Origin: Psychroflexus curvus
Lineage (GTDB): Bacteria > Bacteroidota > Bacteroidia > Flavobacteriales > Flavobacteriaceae
Length of the DNA stretch: 64,000 bases
Assembly (NCBI RefSeq): GCF_020164585.1
Contig: NZ_JAIQZF010000003.1
Span: 310,001-374,000 of the forward strand
Direction of reading: 5' to 3'
The position numbers were made by a program, and so were the translations under genes. The stretch's first letter is position 1, and each line of letters starts with the position of its first letter. Positions 52,804 to 60,282 of the stretch are shown piece after piece. The notes under the pieces were generated by a model. It did no database searches. It saw nothing but the letters and a program-made list of their open reading frames with translations, and was not told where the DNA came from.

Positions 52804-53754
52804 ATGAGTGCAACACTTTTATCAACTCAATTTCAACTTCCAGGTCAAGTCGATGTTTACAAAGGAAAAGTCAGAGAAGTTTATACGCTTTCAGGTAATA
52901 AAATTATCATCGTTGCAACAGACAGATTAAGCGCTTTTGATGTGGTCTTACCCCAGGGCATTCCTTATAAAGGTCAGATTCTTAATGAAATTGCTTCTGA
53001 AATGCTTAAGGCTACAGAAGATATTGTGCCAAACTGGCTGGAAGCGGTTCCAGATCCCAATGTGAGTGTTGGTGTGAAATGCCAGCCTTTTAAAGTGGAA
53101 ATGGTGGTAAGGAATTATTTGGTAGGTCATGCTGCCAGAGAATATACAGCTGGTAAACGTGAGCTTTGCGGAGTGAAACTCAAAGAGGGCCTAAAATTGA
53201 ACGATAAGTTTGATGCGCCTATAATAACTCCTACAACTAAAGCAGAACAAGGCGATCACGATCAGGATATTTCCAGAGAAGAAATCCTGAGCCAGGGAAT
53301 TGTGAGTCAAGCTGATTATGAAGTTTTAGAGGATTATGCCCTTAAGTTATTTCATCGGGGAACTGAACTTGCTAATGACAGAGACCTGCTTTTAGTCGAT
53401 ACCAAATATGAATTTGGAAAGACTCCTGAAGGTAAAATTGTAGTTATCGATGAAATTCATACACCAGATTCATCTCGTTATTTTTACAAAAAAGGCTATG
53501 AAGAGCGACAAGCCAAAGGTGAAAAACAAAAGCAATTGTCCAAAGAATTTGTTAGAGAATGGCTGATGGATAAAGGTTTTCAGGGTAAAGAAGGACAAGA
53601 AATTCCTGAGCTTACACCAGAAGTTGTGAATTCCATAAGCGAAAGATATATCGAGCTTTACGAGAAAATCACAGGAAAAAGCTTTCAAAAAGCGGATGTG
53701 GATTCCATTGAAACCCGGATTTTGAGCAATATCGAAGCCTATTTGAAGTCCTAA
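52804..53754 (+). CDS. purC: phosphoribosylaminoimidazole-succinocarboxamide synthase
   Basis: PurC joins aspartate to CAIR in purine synthesis. The 316-residue length is the long form usual in Bacteroidota, and the sequence has [45 protein letters not shown] and [14 protein letters not shown]. It follows phoH by 3 nt. Its TAA stop overlaps the stop of the convergent DUF4174 gene by 4 nt. Confidence 0.95.
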   Translation: MSATLLSTQFQLPGQVDVYKGKVREVYTLSGNKIIIVATDRLSAFDVVLPQGIPYKGQILNEIASEMLKATEDIVPNWLEAVPDPNVSVGVKCQPFKVEMVVRNYLVGHAAREYTAGKRELCGVKLKEGLKLNDKFDAPIITPTTKAEQGDHDQDISREEILSQGIVSQADYEVLEDYALKLFHRGTELANDRDLLLVDTKYEFGKTPEGKIVVIDEIHTPDSSRYFYKKGYEERQAKGEKQKQLSKEFVREWLMDKGFQGKEGQEIPELTPEVVNSISERYIELYEKITGKSFQKADVDSIETRILSNIEAYLKS

Positions 53755-54155
53755 TTCCTTCTCATTTCAGCTCTTCGCATCGGCATGTTATCCACAATAG
53801 CAAAAACTTGCCGGGGGTAAACGAATTTAGTAAACTTTTGTTTTATGGTTTTGTCTAAACCAATTAAGTAAATTTCTGGAGTAGAGCTTGCAACGTACTT
53901 AGCTTTATTTTTTTCTACGAACTTTTTGCTTTGTTCTGTAGTGTTGAAAATTGCTTTCATTTCCCCGTCAATTTGAGTAAAAACAGCAAGTTTTCTTTCT
54001 TTTAATCCTTTTGAGCTTTTCTTTAGACTATCGATTTGATCATTTATTTCTGAAGTAAATTTTGAAGCACTGATAACGATAATTCGTCTATCGTTAAATT
54101 CTTGAGGAGCCTTTAGAAGGCTGAGTAATAAAATAAGAGAAGCTAATTTCATCAT
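53751..54155 (-). CDS. DUF4174 protein
   Basis: The 134-residue protein has a short hydrophobic start ([16 protein letters not shown], probably a signal peptide) and a thioredoxin-like DUF4174 domain ([25 protein letters not shown]). The family is of unknown function, likely exported. It is directly downstream of an ECF sigma factor gene (stop and start overlap) and so takes the place where an anti-sigma factor is often found, but no anti-sigma feature is visible. Either of two adjacent ATG codons may be the start. Confidence 0.82.
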   Translation of the reverse strand: MMKLASLILLLSLLKAPQEFNDRRIIVISASKFTSEINDQIDSLKKSSKGLKERKLAVFTQIDGEMKAIFNTTEQSKKFVEKNKAKYVASSTPEIYLIGLDKTIKQKFTKFVYPRQVFAIVDNMPMRRAEMRRN

Positions 54156-54709
54156 CCGTTTTGATTCTGATTTATAATCTCGGCAAGAAGTTTTTTGGCT
54201 CTTAGTAATCGTACTTTAACGTTAGTTATGGGTTGCTCTGTGCGTACAGCGATTTCTTTATAACTCATTTCTTTAAAAAAGCGCAATTCTATGACTTCCC
54301 TGTAGTGCGGTTGCAATTCTTTTATTTGTCGTAAAAGGTTACTCAGGTTTTGTTCATTTATAATTTTGTCTTCCACGGTTGGCTCTATGTCTGCAATTTG
54401 AGAGACTCCGCTTGTATCAATTTCAGACGTTTTCAGCTTTTGCTTACGAGTAAGATCGATATGAATATTCTTTGAAATGGTCAACAGCCAAGTCTTGAAT
54501 TTAAAATTCTCCTCATAGGTTTCTATTCTATCAAAAGCTCTAGCAAATGTTTGTACAGTAATCTCTTCGGCTTCATAGGTGTCTTTCGTGCGTTTCAGTT
54601 GAAACCTGTAAACATCCTCCCAGAAATGACTCAACAAAGCCCTAAACGCTTTTTGGTCCGCCTTTTTTGCTTTATTGATAAGCTCTTTTAAGTCTAGTTT
54701 TACTGCCAC
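54152..54709 (-). CDS. ECF-type RNA polymerase sigma factor
   Basis: The 185-residue protein has region 2 (FRALLSHFWEDVYRF, AEEITVQTFARAFDRI, FKTWLLTISKNIHIDLTRK) and region 4 (LQPHYREVIELRFFKEMSYKEIA), without regions 1 or 3, as in extracytoplasmic-function sigma factors. The regulon and signal are unknown. It overlaps the end of the glycosyltransferase gene by 10 nt. No anti-sigma gene is adjacent. Confidence 0.93.
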   Translation of the reverse strand: MAVKLDLKELINKAKKADQKAFRALLSHFWEDVYRFQLKRTKDTYEAEEITVQTFARAFDRIETYEENFKFKTWLLTISKNIHIDLTRKQKLKTSEIDTSGVSQIADIEPTVEDKIINEQNLSNLLRQIKELQPHYREVIELRFFKEMSYKEIAVRTEQPITNVKVRLLRAKKLLAEIINQNQNG

Positions 54710-55800
54710 GTTTGTTGTTTTTTAAGTCTGCTAATTAGGCCAAGTCCGAGTTGCAAAAGAAGTAAACACGCTTCTAAGATAGGCCATATAAATAAAACTG
54801 GTTTGGAGACTTTCAGAATCTTAGCATAAATCCTTATTAGAATGCTTCTAATAAGGATTGTCAGCACATAAACTCCGAAAGCAATATCTGAAAATTGACC
54901 AAAGACTAATATCAAAAAACTCACCCAAAACAAGGCATGAAAAAAATGATAAAGCCCCAAAAATAGCTGACTTGAAGATTTATAATGGTAGGCTGTAGAA
55001 TAATGCCTTAACTTCTGCTTGCACCAGGTTTTCCAATTAGTTTTAGGTTGGCTAAGCACAAAACTATCGGCGTTAAGGCTTACAGTAATCTTTGATGAAT
55101 CTTCAATATTTTGAATTAGCATATCATCATCACCAGAAATTAAATGCTTCTCATTATCAAAGTTTTCGTTATCAAAAAACAGTTGTTTAGTATACATCAC
55201 ATTTCTGCCTACACTCATATACGCCTTATTTTCAATAGCTTTGGATATATATAAGGAGGCAGTTTGTAAGGTTTCAAATTGTATGATAAAATTCAAAAAA
55301 GAAGAATAAGCGATATATGGTGAGTAACCTAGCACACAGGATTTTGAAGTTGATAGTCTAGAACTCATCGTTGAAATCCAATCCTTGCTGATAGGTCTGC
55401 AGTCAGCATCTGTTAATAATATGAGTTCATGCAGGGAAGCGTGGATTCCTGTTTTAAGCGCGTTTCGTTTAGAGTCTGAAACTTTAGTCTGAAGTTGAAT
55501 TAACTTTAGATAAGCATATTTTTCTTGTAATTGCTTTACGACTTCTGAAGTAGAATCTGTTGAGCAATCATCAACGACGATAACTTCAAATTGAGGATAA
55601 TTTTGATTTAAAATGAATTCTAGATGTTCTGAAAGGTTTCTAGCCTCATTTCTAGCACAAATAACCACACTAACAGGGGGCTGTGTTTTTTTTGAGTCCG
55701 ATGAATAAGCCTTATGCTCAGAAAATAGATAAGCAGTTTTAAATTGCTGAATCAGTATATAAAGTGTTGAAATTAAAAAAAGAAGGAGAATGAATTTCAA
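54700..55800 (-). CDS. family 2 glycosyltransferase, membrane-bound
   Basis: The 366-residue protein has an N-terminal membrane helix, a GT2 domain (VSVVICARNEARNLSEHL, VIVVDDCSTDST, LLTDADCRP with the metal-binding Asp pair) and a C-terminal region with two or three helices. It probably transfers a sugar to a lipid or surface polymer. The start codon is TTG at 55800: a TAA lies two codons upstream in frame and no other start gives the helix. It lies 19 nt after the Cys-rich small-protein gene. Confidence 0.9.
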   Translation of the reverse strand: MKFILLLFLISTLYILIQQFKTAYLFSEHKAYSSDSKKTQPPVSVVICARNEARNLSEHLEFILNQNYPQFEVIVVDDCSTDSTSEVVKQLQEKYAYLKLIQLQTKVSDSKRNALKTGIHASLHELILLTDADCRPISKDWISTMSSRLSTSKSCVLGYSPYIAYSSFLNFIIQFETLQTASLYISKAIENKAYMSVGRNVMYTKQLFFDNENFDNEKHLISGDDDMLIQNIEDSSKITVSLNADSFVLSQPKTNWKTWCKQKLRHYSTAYHYKSSSQLFLGLYHFFHALFWVSFLILVFGQFSDIAFGVYVLTILIRSILIRIYAKILKVSKPVLFIWPILEACLLLLQLGLGLISRLKKQQTWQ

Positions 55801-55819
55801 CCATTATAAATTTTAAGTG

Positions 55820-56026
55820 TTATTTGGTTTTATCTACACCGCTGCAGTCTGTCTGTTCGTCTGGCATTTTTCCACAAAAGCTACAGGATTCACCAGACTT
55901 GTTTAAAAAAGGACTTTGACTTGCACAAGTGCCAGCAAATTTTCCGTCTTTTTTACCCCAAATCTTTATAGCTATCCCAGCGACAGCTAAACCTAAAAGC
56001 ACGATAGTTATAAGTAGTAGTTTCAT
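55820..56026 (-). CDS. small membrane-anchored Cys-rich protein
   Basis: The 68-residue protein has one N-terminal membrane helix (LLLITIVLLGLAVAGIAI) followed by a short domain with four cysteines: one in AGTCASQ, a CSFCGK pair and one in TDCSG. Four cysteines could bind a metal or form disulfides. Similar small proteins occur in flavobacteria under the label membrane or secreted protein. It heads the operon with the glycosyltransferase, sigma factor and DUF4174 gene, and has a strong leaderless-type promoter. Confidence 0.8.
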   Translation of the reverse strand: MKLLLITIVLLGLAVAGIAIKIWGKKDGKFAGTCASQSPFLNKSGESCSFCGKMPDEQTDCSGVDKTK

Positions 56027-56030
56027 GCTG

Positions 56031-56060
56031 CAAATTTAATAAAAGTCGAACTTATTCAAA
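56031..56060 (-). promoter_or_regulatory. promoter of the Cys-rich protein operon, leaderless spacing
   Basis: On the minus strand TTTG (56060-56057), an 18-nt spacer and TAAATTTG (56038-56031) match the consensus at both elements. The ATG at 56026 follows 4 nt after the box. Confidence 0.72.
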
Positions 56061-56111
56061 CTCAATTGGGGTTTTATCTTGATTTTTTAACGAAAACTTG
56101 AAATTTCAGGT

Positions 56112-57125
56112 TCAAAATACATTGACCTCAGTCTCTAAAGCAATATCAAATTTATTCTTGACCTTTTTTTGTACAAGTTTTGCTAGGTTTTCAATGTCTT
56201 TGCCACTTGCTGTTCCATAATTCACCAAAACCAAAGCTTGTTTAGTGTGAATGCCGGCATCTCCTTTTCGGTAGCCTTTCATACCAGTTTTTTCAATAAG
56301 CCAGCCAGCAGGTATCTTCATGGATTTTTCATCTATTTCATAGTAAGGCACATCGGGATAATCAGTTTGAACTGCCTTTAAGGTTTTGTAATCCACGATT
56401 GGGTTTTTAAAAAAACTACCGCTATTGCCAATTTCTTTGGGATTGGGAAGTTTGGATTCTCGTATACCAATTATGGCTTTAGACACTTCTTGGATTGTAG
56501 GCGAAGTGATTCCTCTAGCCTTGAGTTCGGTTTGGATAGACCCGTAATCTATATGCAGTTGATGGTTTTTCTTGGTCAGTTTAAAAACCACACTGGTAAT
56601 AATATATTGATTCTTAAATTTTGATTTGAATATGGAATCTCTATAGCCAAATTGACAATCTTGTGTAAAAAATCTTTTTTCGGAAAGGGTTTGCCTATTG
56701 ATGGTTTCACAGTATGCCATGGTATCTTTCAGTTCAACACCGTAAGCACCAATGTTTTGCACTGGAGAAGTGCCGACATTTCCAGGAATAAGCGATAAAT
56801 TCTCCAGACCTCCGAAATTATGTTCAAGGCAATAAATAACGAAGTCATGCCAGTTTTCACCTGCATGCGCTTTTATAAGCACATAATCAGTATGGTCTTC
56901 CACAACCTCAATTCCTTTGAGATTTATATGAAGTACGGTTTTTTTAATGTTTTGGGTGAGAAGCATATTGCTGCCTCCACCCAAAACAAATAATTCTGAA
57001 GCATAAAAACGTTTTAATATTTCCAAAAGTTCTTCTTTACTTTGAACAGAAATAAACTGATGTGCTTTTACATCTATTCCAAAACTATTGTAAGGTTTTA
57101 AAGAAATATCTCTTTCAAGCTTCAT
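56112..57125 (-). CDS. murB: UDP-N-acetylenolpyruvoylglucosamine reductase
   Basis: MurB is the FAD enzyme that makes UDP-N-acetylmuramate for peptidoglycan. The 337-residue protein has the FAD-binding FVLGGGSNML, NLSLIPGNVGTSPVQNIGAYG, the YRDSIFK region and the catalytic Ser motif IGNSGSFFKNP, then PAGWLIEKTG and a C-terminal Glu. It starts immediately after the aminotransferase stop codon, so the two are co-transcribed. Confidence 0.95.
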   Translation of the reverse strand: MKLERDISLKPYNSFGIDVKAHQFISVQSKEELLEILKRFYASELFVLGGGSNMLLTQNIKKTVLHINLKGIEVVEDHTDYVLIKAHAGENWHDFVIYCLEHNFGGLENLSLIPGNVGTSPVQNIGAYGVELKDTMAYCETINRQTLSEKRFFTQDCQFGYRDSIFKSKFKNQYIITSVVFKLTKKNHQLHIDYGSIQTELKARGITSPTIQEVSKAIIGIRESKLPNPKEIGNSGSFFKNPIVDYKTLKAVQTDYPDVPYYEIDEKSMKIPAGWLIEKTGMKGYRKGDAGIHTKQALVLVNYGTASGKDIENLAKLVQKKVKNKFDIALETEVNVF

Positions 57126-58319
57126 TTATCTATTGTTATAAGCCTGCAATGCCATTTTCAGAATCGAAACTGCTTTCATTAGATTTTGTTTTTCTAAAAC
57201 GTAAGCAATTCGTATTTGATTTAAACCTGTGCCTGGTGTTGAGTAGAAACCAGCTGCTGGAGCTACCATGACTGTTTCACCATTCACATCGAATTCTGAT
57301 AGTAACCATTTCGCAAAATCCTCAGTATCTTCTACAGGAAGCTCGACAACACAGTAAAATGCACCTTTTGGTTTTGCAACTTTCACTCCATCTATAGCTT
57401 CCAGAGCTTCGATAAGTGTATCTCTACGCTCTTTATATTCCTCATTTACTTCCAAGAAATAATCATCGGTTGTCTCTAAGGCAGCTTCACTTGCAATTTG
57501 TGCAAAGGTAGGAGGGCTTAATCTTGCTTGGGCAAACTTCATTGCTGTAGCCATCAATTCTTTATTTCTTGAAACCATACATCCTATTCGGGCTCCACAC
57601 ATGCTGTAGCGTTTGGATACAGAATCTACCATAATAGCGTGTTCTTTTAGCTCTGGTAAACTCATTATAGAGTGATGTTTCACACCGTCATATACAAATT
57701 CTCTATAAACTTCATCAGCTACCAAAAACAAATCATGTTTTAGTGCTAAATCTGCTAATTTTTGAAGTTCGTCTTTAGTATAGAGATACCCAGTTGGATT
57801 GCCTGGATTGCAAATAATTATGGCTTTAGTCCGGTCTGTGATTTGTGCTTCAAATTCATTAATAGCAGGCAGGGCAAAATTGTTCTCAAAATGAGATTCC
57901 ACAGGTTTTACAGTAACGCCAGAGGCTACAGCAAAACCGTTATAATTGGCATAAAAAGGTTCAGGGATAATAACTTCATCTCCTGGATCTGTGATGCTGC
58001 CCATGGTGAAAAGCAAAGCTTCAGACCCTCCTGTAGTCACAATAAGATCTTCAGGTTTGATGTCAATTCCATTTTTTACATAATACTTGGCAAGCTTTAA
58101 TTTGTAAGAGTCAAACCCGGAAGATGGACTATAAGACAAAATATCCAAATCATTATTTTTAACCGCATCCAATGCTACTTGTGGCGTAGCAATGTCTGGT
58201 TGACCGATATTTAAGAAATATATTTTTTTCCCCTCATCTATTGCTTTATCAGCAAAAGGGGCTAATTTTCTTATTGGAGATTGAGGCATGTCAAGGCCTT
58301 TAAAGGATAACTTTGGCAT
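57126..58319 (-). CDS. class I/II PLP-dependent aminotransferase (aspartate aminotransferase-like)
   Basis: The 397-residue protein has the fold-type I motifs NIGQPDIATP, TTGGSEALLFTMG, IICNPGNPTGYLY, the PLP-lysine motif DSVSKRYSMCGARIG and RIAYVLEK. It resembles aspartate or aromatic-type transaminases of subfamily I; the amino donor is not sure. I choose the ATG at 58319 since the 16 extra residues from 58367 do not belong to the family. murB follows with no gap. A promoter-like CACATTTG lies at 58337-58344. Confidence 0.9.
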   Translation of the reverse strand: MPKLSFKGLDMPQSPIRKLAPFADKAIDEGKKIYFLNIGQPDIATPQVALDAVKNNDLDILSYSPSSGFDSYKLKLAKYYVKNGIDIKPEDLIVTTGGSEALLFTMGSITDPGDEVIIPEPFYANYNGFAVASGVTVKPVESHFENNFALPAINEFEAQITDRTKAIIICNPGNPTGYLYTKDELQKLADLALKHDLFLVADEVYREFVYDGVKHHSIMSLPELKEHAIMVDSVSKRYSMCGARIGCMVSRNKELMATAMKFAQARLSPPTFAQIASEAALETTDDYFLEVNEEYKERRDTLIEALEAIDGVKVAKPKGAFYCVVELPVEDTEDFAKWLLSEFDVNGETVMVAPAAGFYSTPGTGLNQIRIAYVLEKQNLMKAVSILKMALQAYNNR

Positions 58320-58336
58320 AAATTCAATTTTTTTTA

Positions 58337-58367
58337 CAAATGTGGTGATTTTAAATAGCAACTGCAA
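58337..58367 (-). promoter_or_regulatory. likely promoter of the aminotransferase-murB unit
   Basis: On the minus strand TTG (58367-58365), a 20-nt spacer and CACATTTG (58344-58337, one mismatch to TAnnTTTG) stand 17 nt before the ATG. Confidence 0.4.
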
Positions 58368-58422
58368 GATTCATAATCTTCAAAACCATTTAAAAAAGCT
58401 TTAAAGACTTGCTAAATTGACT

Positions 58423-58451
58423 TTTGAAGCGAAATTTTCAACTTATATTTA
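58423..58451 (+). promoter_or_regulatory. promoter of the aspartyl protease gene
   Basis: TTTG at 58423-58426 and TATATTTA at 58444-58451 (one mismatch in the last base) have a 17-nt spacer. The ATG at 58460 follows 8 nt later. The TTG at 58424 lies in the -33 element and is not a start. Confidence 0.6.
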
Positions 58452-58459
58452 AACTGTAT

Positions 58460-59800
58460 ATGGTGAGGAGCAGAACATTCATTTTTTTCATTCTAATAAT
58501 TTGGAATTTAAGTTCAGTTTATTCTCAGAATCAATTCAGATTTGACAAGGAAGAGAAAAGAGCTGTGACGTTAAGATTTGAATATATTAATAATCTGATT
58601 ATTCTTCCAGCTTTATTGAATGGAGAATTCATTAATTTTTTAGTGGATACCGGAGTCAATAAAACCAAAGTTTTTGCTCAACCCAAAGATTCAACTTTTT
58701 TAGATAATTCAGAATTTATTTCATTGAGAAGTCTAGGCAGTTCAGAGCCGGTAAAAGGCTATAAAACTTTAGGGAATACCATCGATTTTGGCCCCATAAG
58801 TGGGCAGCAACAAGAAGTTTACTTCATAACAGATCCTCGGTTTGATTTAGCAAGTAAACTCGGTATAAATGTTCAAGGTATCATAGGCTATGAATTTTTT
58901 AAAGATTTCATATTCAGACTGAACTATAACCGTAAAAGTCTAAGAGTTTATCAACATGATAAATTCAATAGAAAGCTTGTGCAATTCGATAAAACCAATT
59001 TTCGTCTAATTCGAAAAAAACCTCATATTAAAGTCCCTGTGGAGTTTATGAATGGATCAACAAAAGAATTGGTTTTTTTGTTAGACACGGGGTCTAGCGA
59101 TGCTTTTTGGGTGTTTGAAGACAAGGACTTAAAAGTTCCTGAAAATTCTTTTAGAGACTATGTAGGTTATGGGTTGGAGCTGGCAATAAAGGGAGAACGA
59201 TCAAAATTTCAATCAGCCAAAATAGGTGAATATATACTAGAGCAACCTAGAGTTGCTTATATAGATTCTATTTCTGCTCAATTATTTACTGCGGATCGAT
59301 TTAAAGACGGAATAATTGGGTCTGAAATTTTACGAAGATTTGTTTGGTTTTTTGATTACAAAAATCAAAATGTTTATTTGAGACCAAGCAGCAATTTTGA
59401 CGACAACAGCAATTATGACCGCAGTGGTTTACTTTTGGTATATGTTGGCGAGGAAATCACTAAAACAAGAATACCAGTAACTGTAAAAGTTAATAAAAAA
59501 ACGAATTATAATGCTCTAAACCCAGAAAACCAATTTGAGATTAGACTTCAAATTTCTAAAGTTCTTGAGGTAAATCAAATCCGACCTAATTCTCCTTCAT
59601 CCAAAATTGATATACAAGTTGGTGATCGAATTTTAAAACTGAACGGAAAAACTGTCGATAAAATGTCATTAGAACAAATCAATACTTTACTGAGTAGTGA
59701 GGAAGGAAAACGTATCAAAATTCAGCTCAAAAGGGGGAAGGCTATTTTAAACAGAGAACTTTTTTTAAGTTCTCAACTCAACAAACTTCCAGATAACTAA
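58460..59800 (+). CDS. secreted retropepsin-like aspartyl protease with PDZ domain
   Basis: The 446-residue protein has a signal peptide (about residues 1-22, ending VYSQ), two aspartyl-protease half-domains with the motifs FLVDTGVN and FLLDTGSSD, and a C-terminal PDZ domain (about 365-440; IRPNSPSSKIDIQVGDRILKLNG). Related bacterial proteins pair the two features and are periplasmic or surface proteins of unclear role. The TTG at 58424 is excluded by promoter overlap. Its TAA stop overlaps the stop of the decayed DUF1573 gene by 4 nt. Confidence 0.88.
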   Translation: MVRSRTFIFFILIIWNLSSVYSQNQFRFDKEEKRAVTLRFEYINNLIILPALLNGEFINFLVDTGVNKTKVFAQPKDSTFLDNSEFISLRSLGSSEPVKGYKTLGNTIDFGPISGQQQEVYFITDPRFDLASKLGINVQGIIGYEFFKDFIFRLNYNRKSLRVYQHDKFNRKLVQFDKTNFRLIRKKPHIKVPVEFMNGSTKELVFLLDTGSSDAFWVFEDKDLKVPENSFRDYVGYGLELAIKGERSKFQSAKIGEYILEQPRVAYIDSISAQLFTADRFKDGIIGSEILRRFVWFFDYKNQNVYLRPSSNFDDNSNYDRSGLLLVYVGEEITKTRIPVTVKVNKKTNYNALNPENQFEIRLQISKVLEVNQIRPNSPSSKIDIQVGDRILKLNGKTVDKMSLEQINTLLSSEEGKRIKIQLKRGKAILNRELFLSSQLNKLPDN

Positions 59801-60179
59801 TCTTCTATTATTCCAGAAAATTCAATAGATAGGCTATTGTTTTTACTAGAAGTAAAAACGCTCAAAGTTTTAGGTGTAGGTCCTTTACAGCTAATGTCAT
59901 AGGTAACTTTTATCACCCCTTTTTATTTGGGTTCGTATCTTCTCATGCCAGAAGAATCAATTTCAATACATGTATTTACACCGCGTTTGTTTAAGATTTT
60001 TACTGATGAATCTGAGGTATTGGTAAAAGAGAATTTCGCCATTGCTTTAGATTTGGAAGAGATTGTTCCAAAGTCATAACTTGTTGATTCAAAGCTTAAG
60101 CCTTATCGTTTTGTCCAAAAAACAATGTGGGTAAATTAAAAAATAGCAGGAATGTAAAGTTTTTCACTTCGTAAACCAT
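59797..60179 (-). pseudogene. decayed DUF1573 protein gene (one frameshift, one in-frame stop)
   Basis: On the minus strand an ATG at 60179 opens a signal peptide (FTFLLFFNLPTLFFGQ). That frame stops at a TAA after NDKA; one base lost there would restore LSFESTSYDFGTISS, the start of a DUF1573 domain. The domain continues KFSFTNTSDSSVKILNKRG, meets an in-frame TAA at 59925-59923 where homologues have sense codons, then reads on as KGVIKVTYDISCKGP and VFTSSKNNSLSIEFSG to a TAG at 59797. So the gene is broken at least twice. It lies in the 482-nt gap before valS. DUF1573 proteins are exported beta-sandwich proteins. Confidence 0.75.
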
Positions 60180-60282
60180 CAATAAAAATTTCTACCTGAG
60201 AAATTCTCTACATATTCTAAATCTTAATTTTTTTAGTTTAGAGACTTATCAGTAATTTCGCCACTCTAAATAATTTTTAAAC

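Noticed and set aside
58320-58367. Upstream start extending the aminotransferase
   Set aside because: The extra 16 residues lie in the promoter region and do not match the family start.
60253-60260. TAATTTCG as valS promoter
   Set aside because: It has a mismatch in the TTTG core and no clear -33 partner, so it is mentioned but not called.
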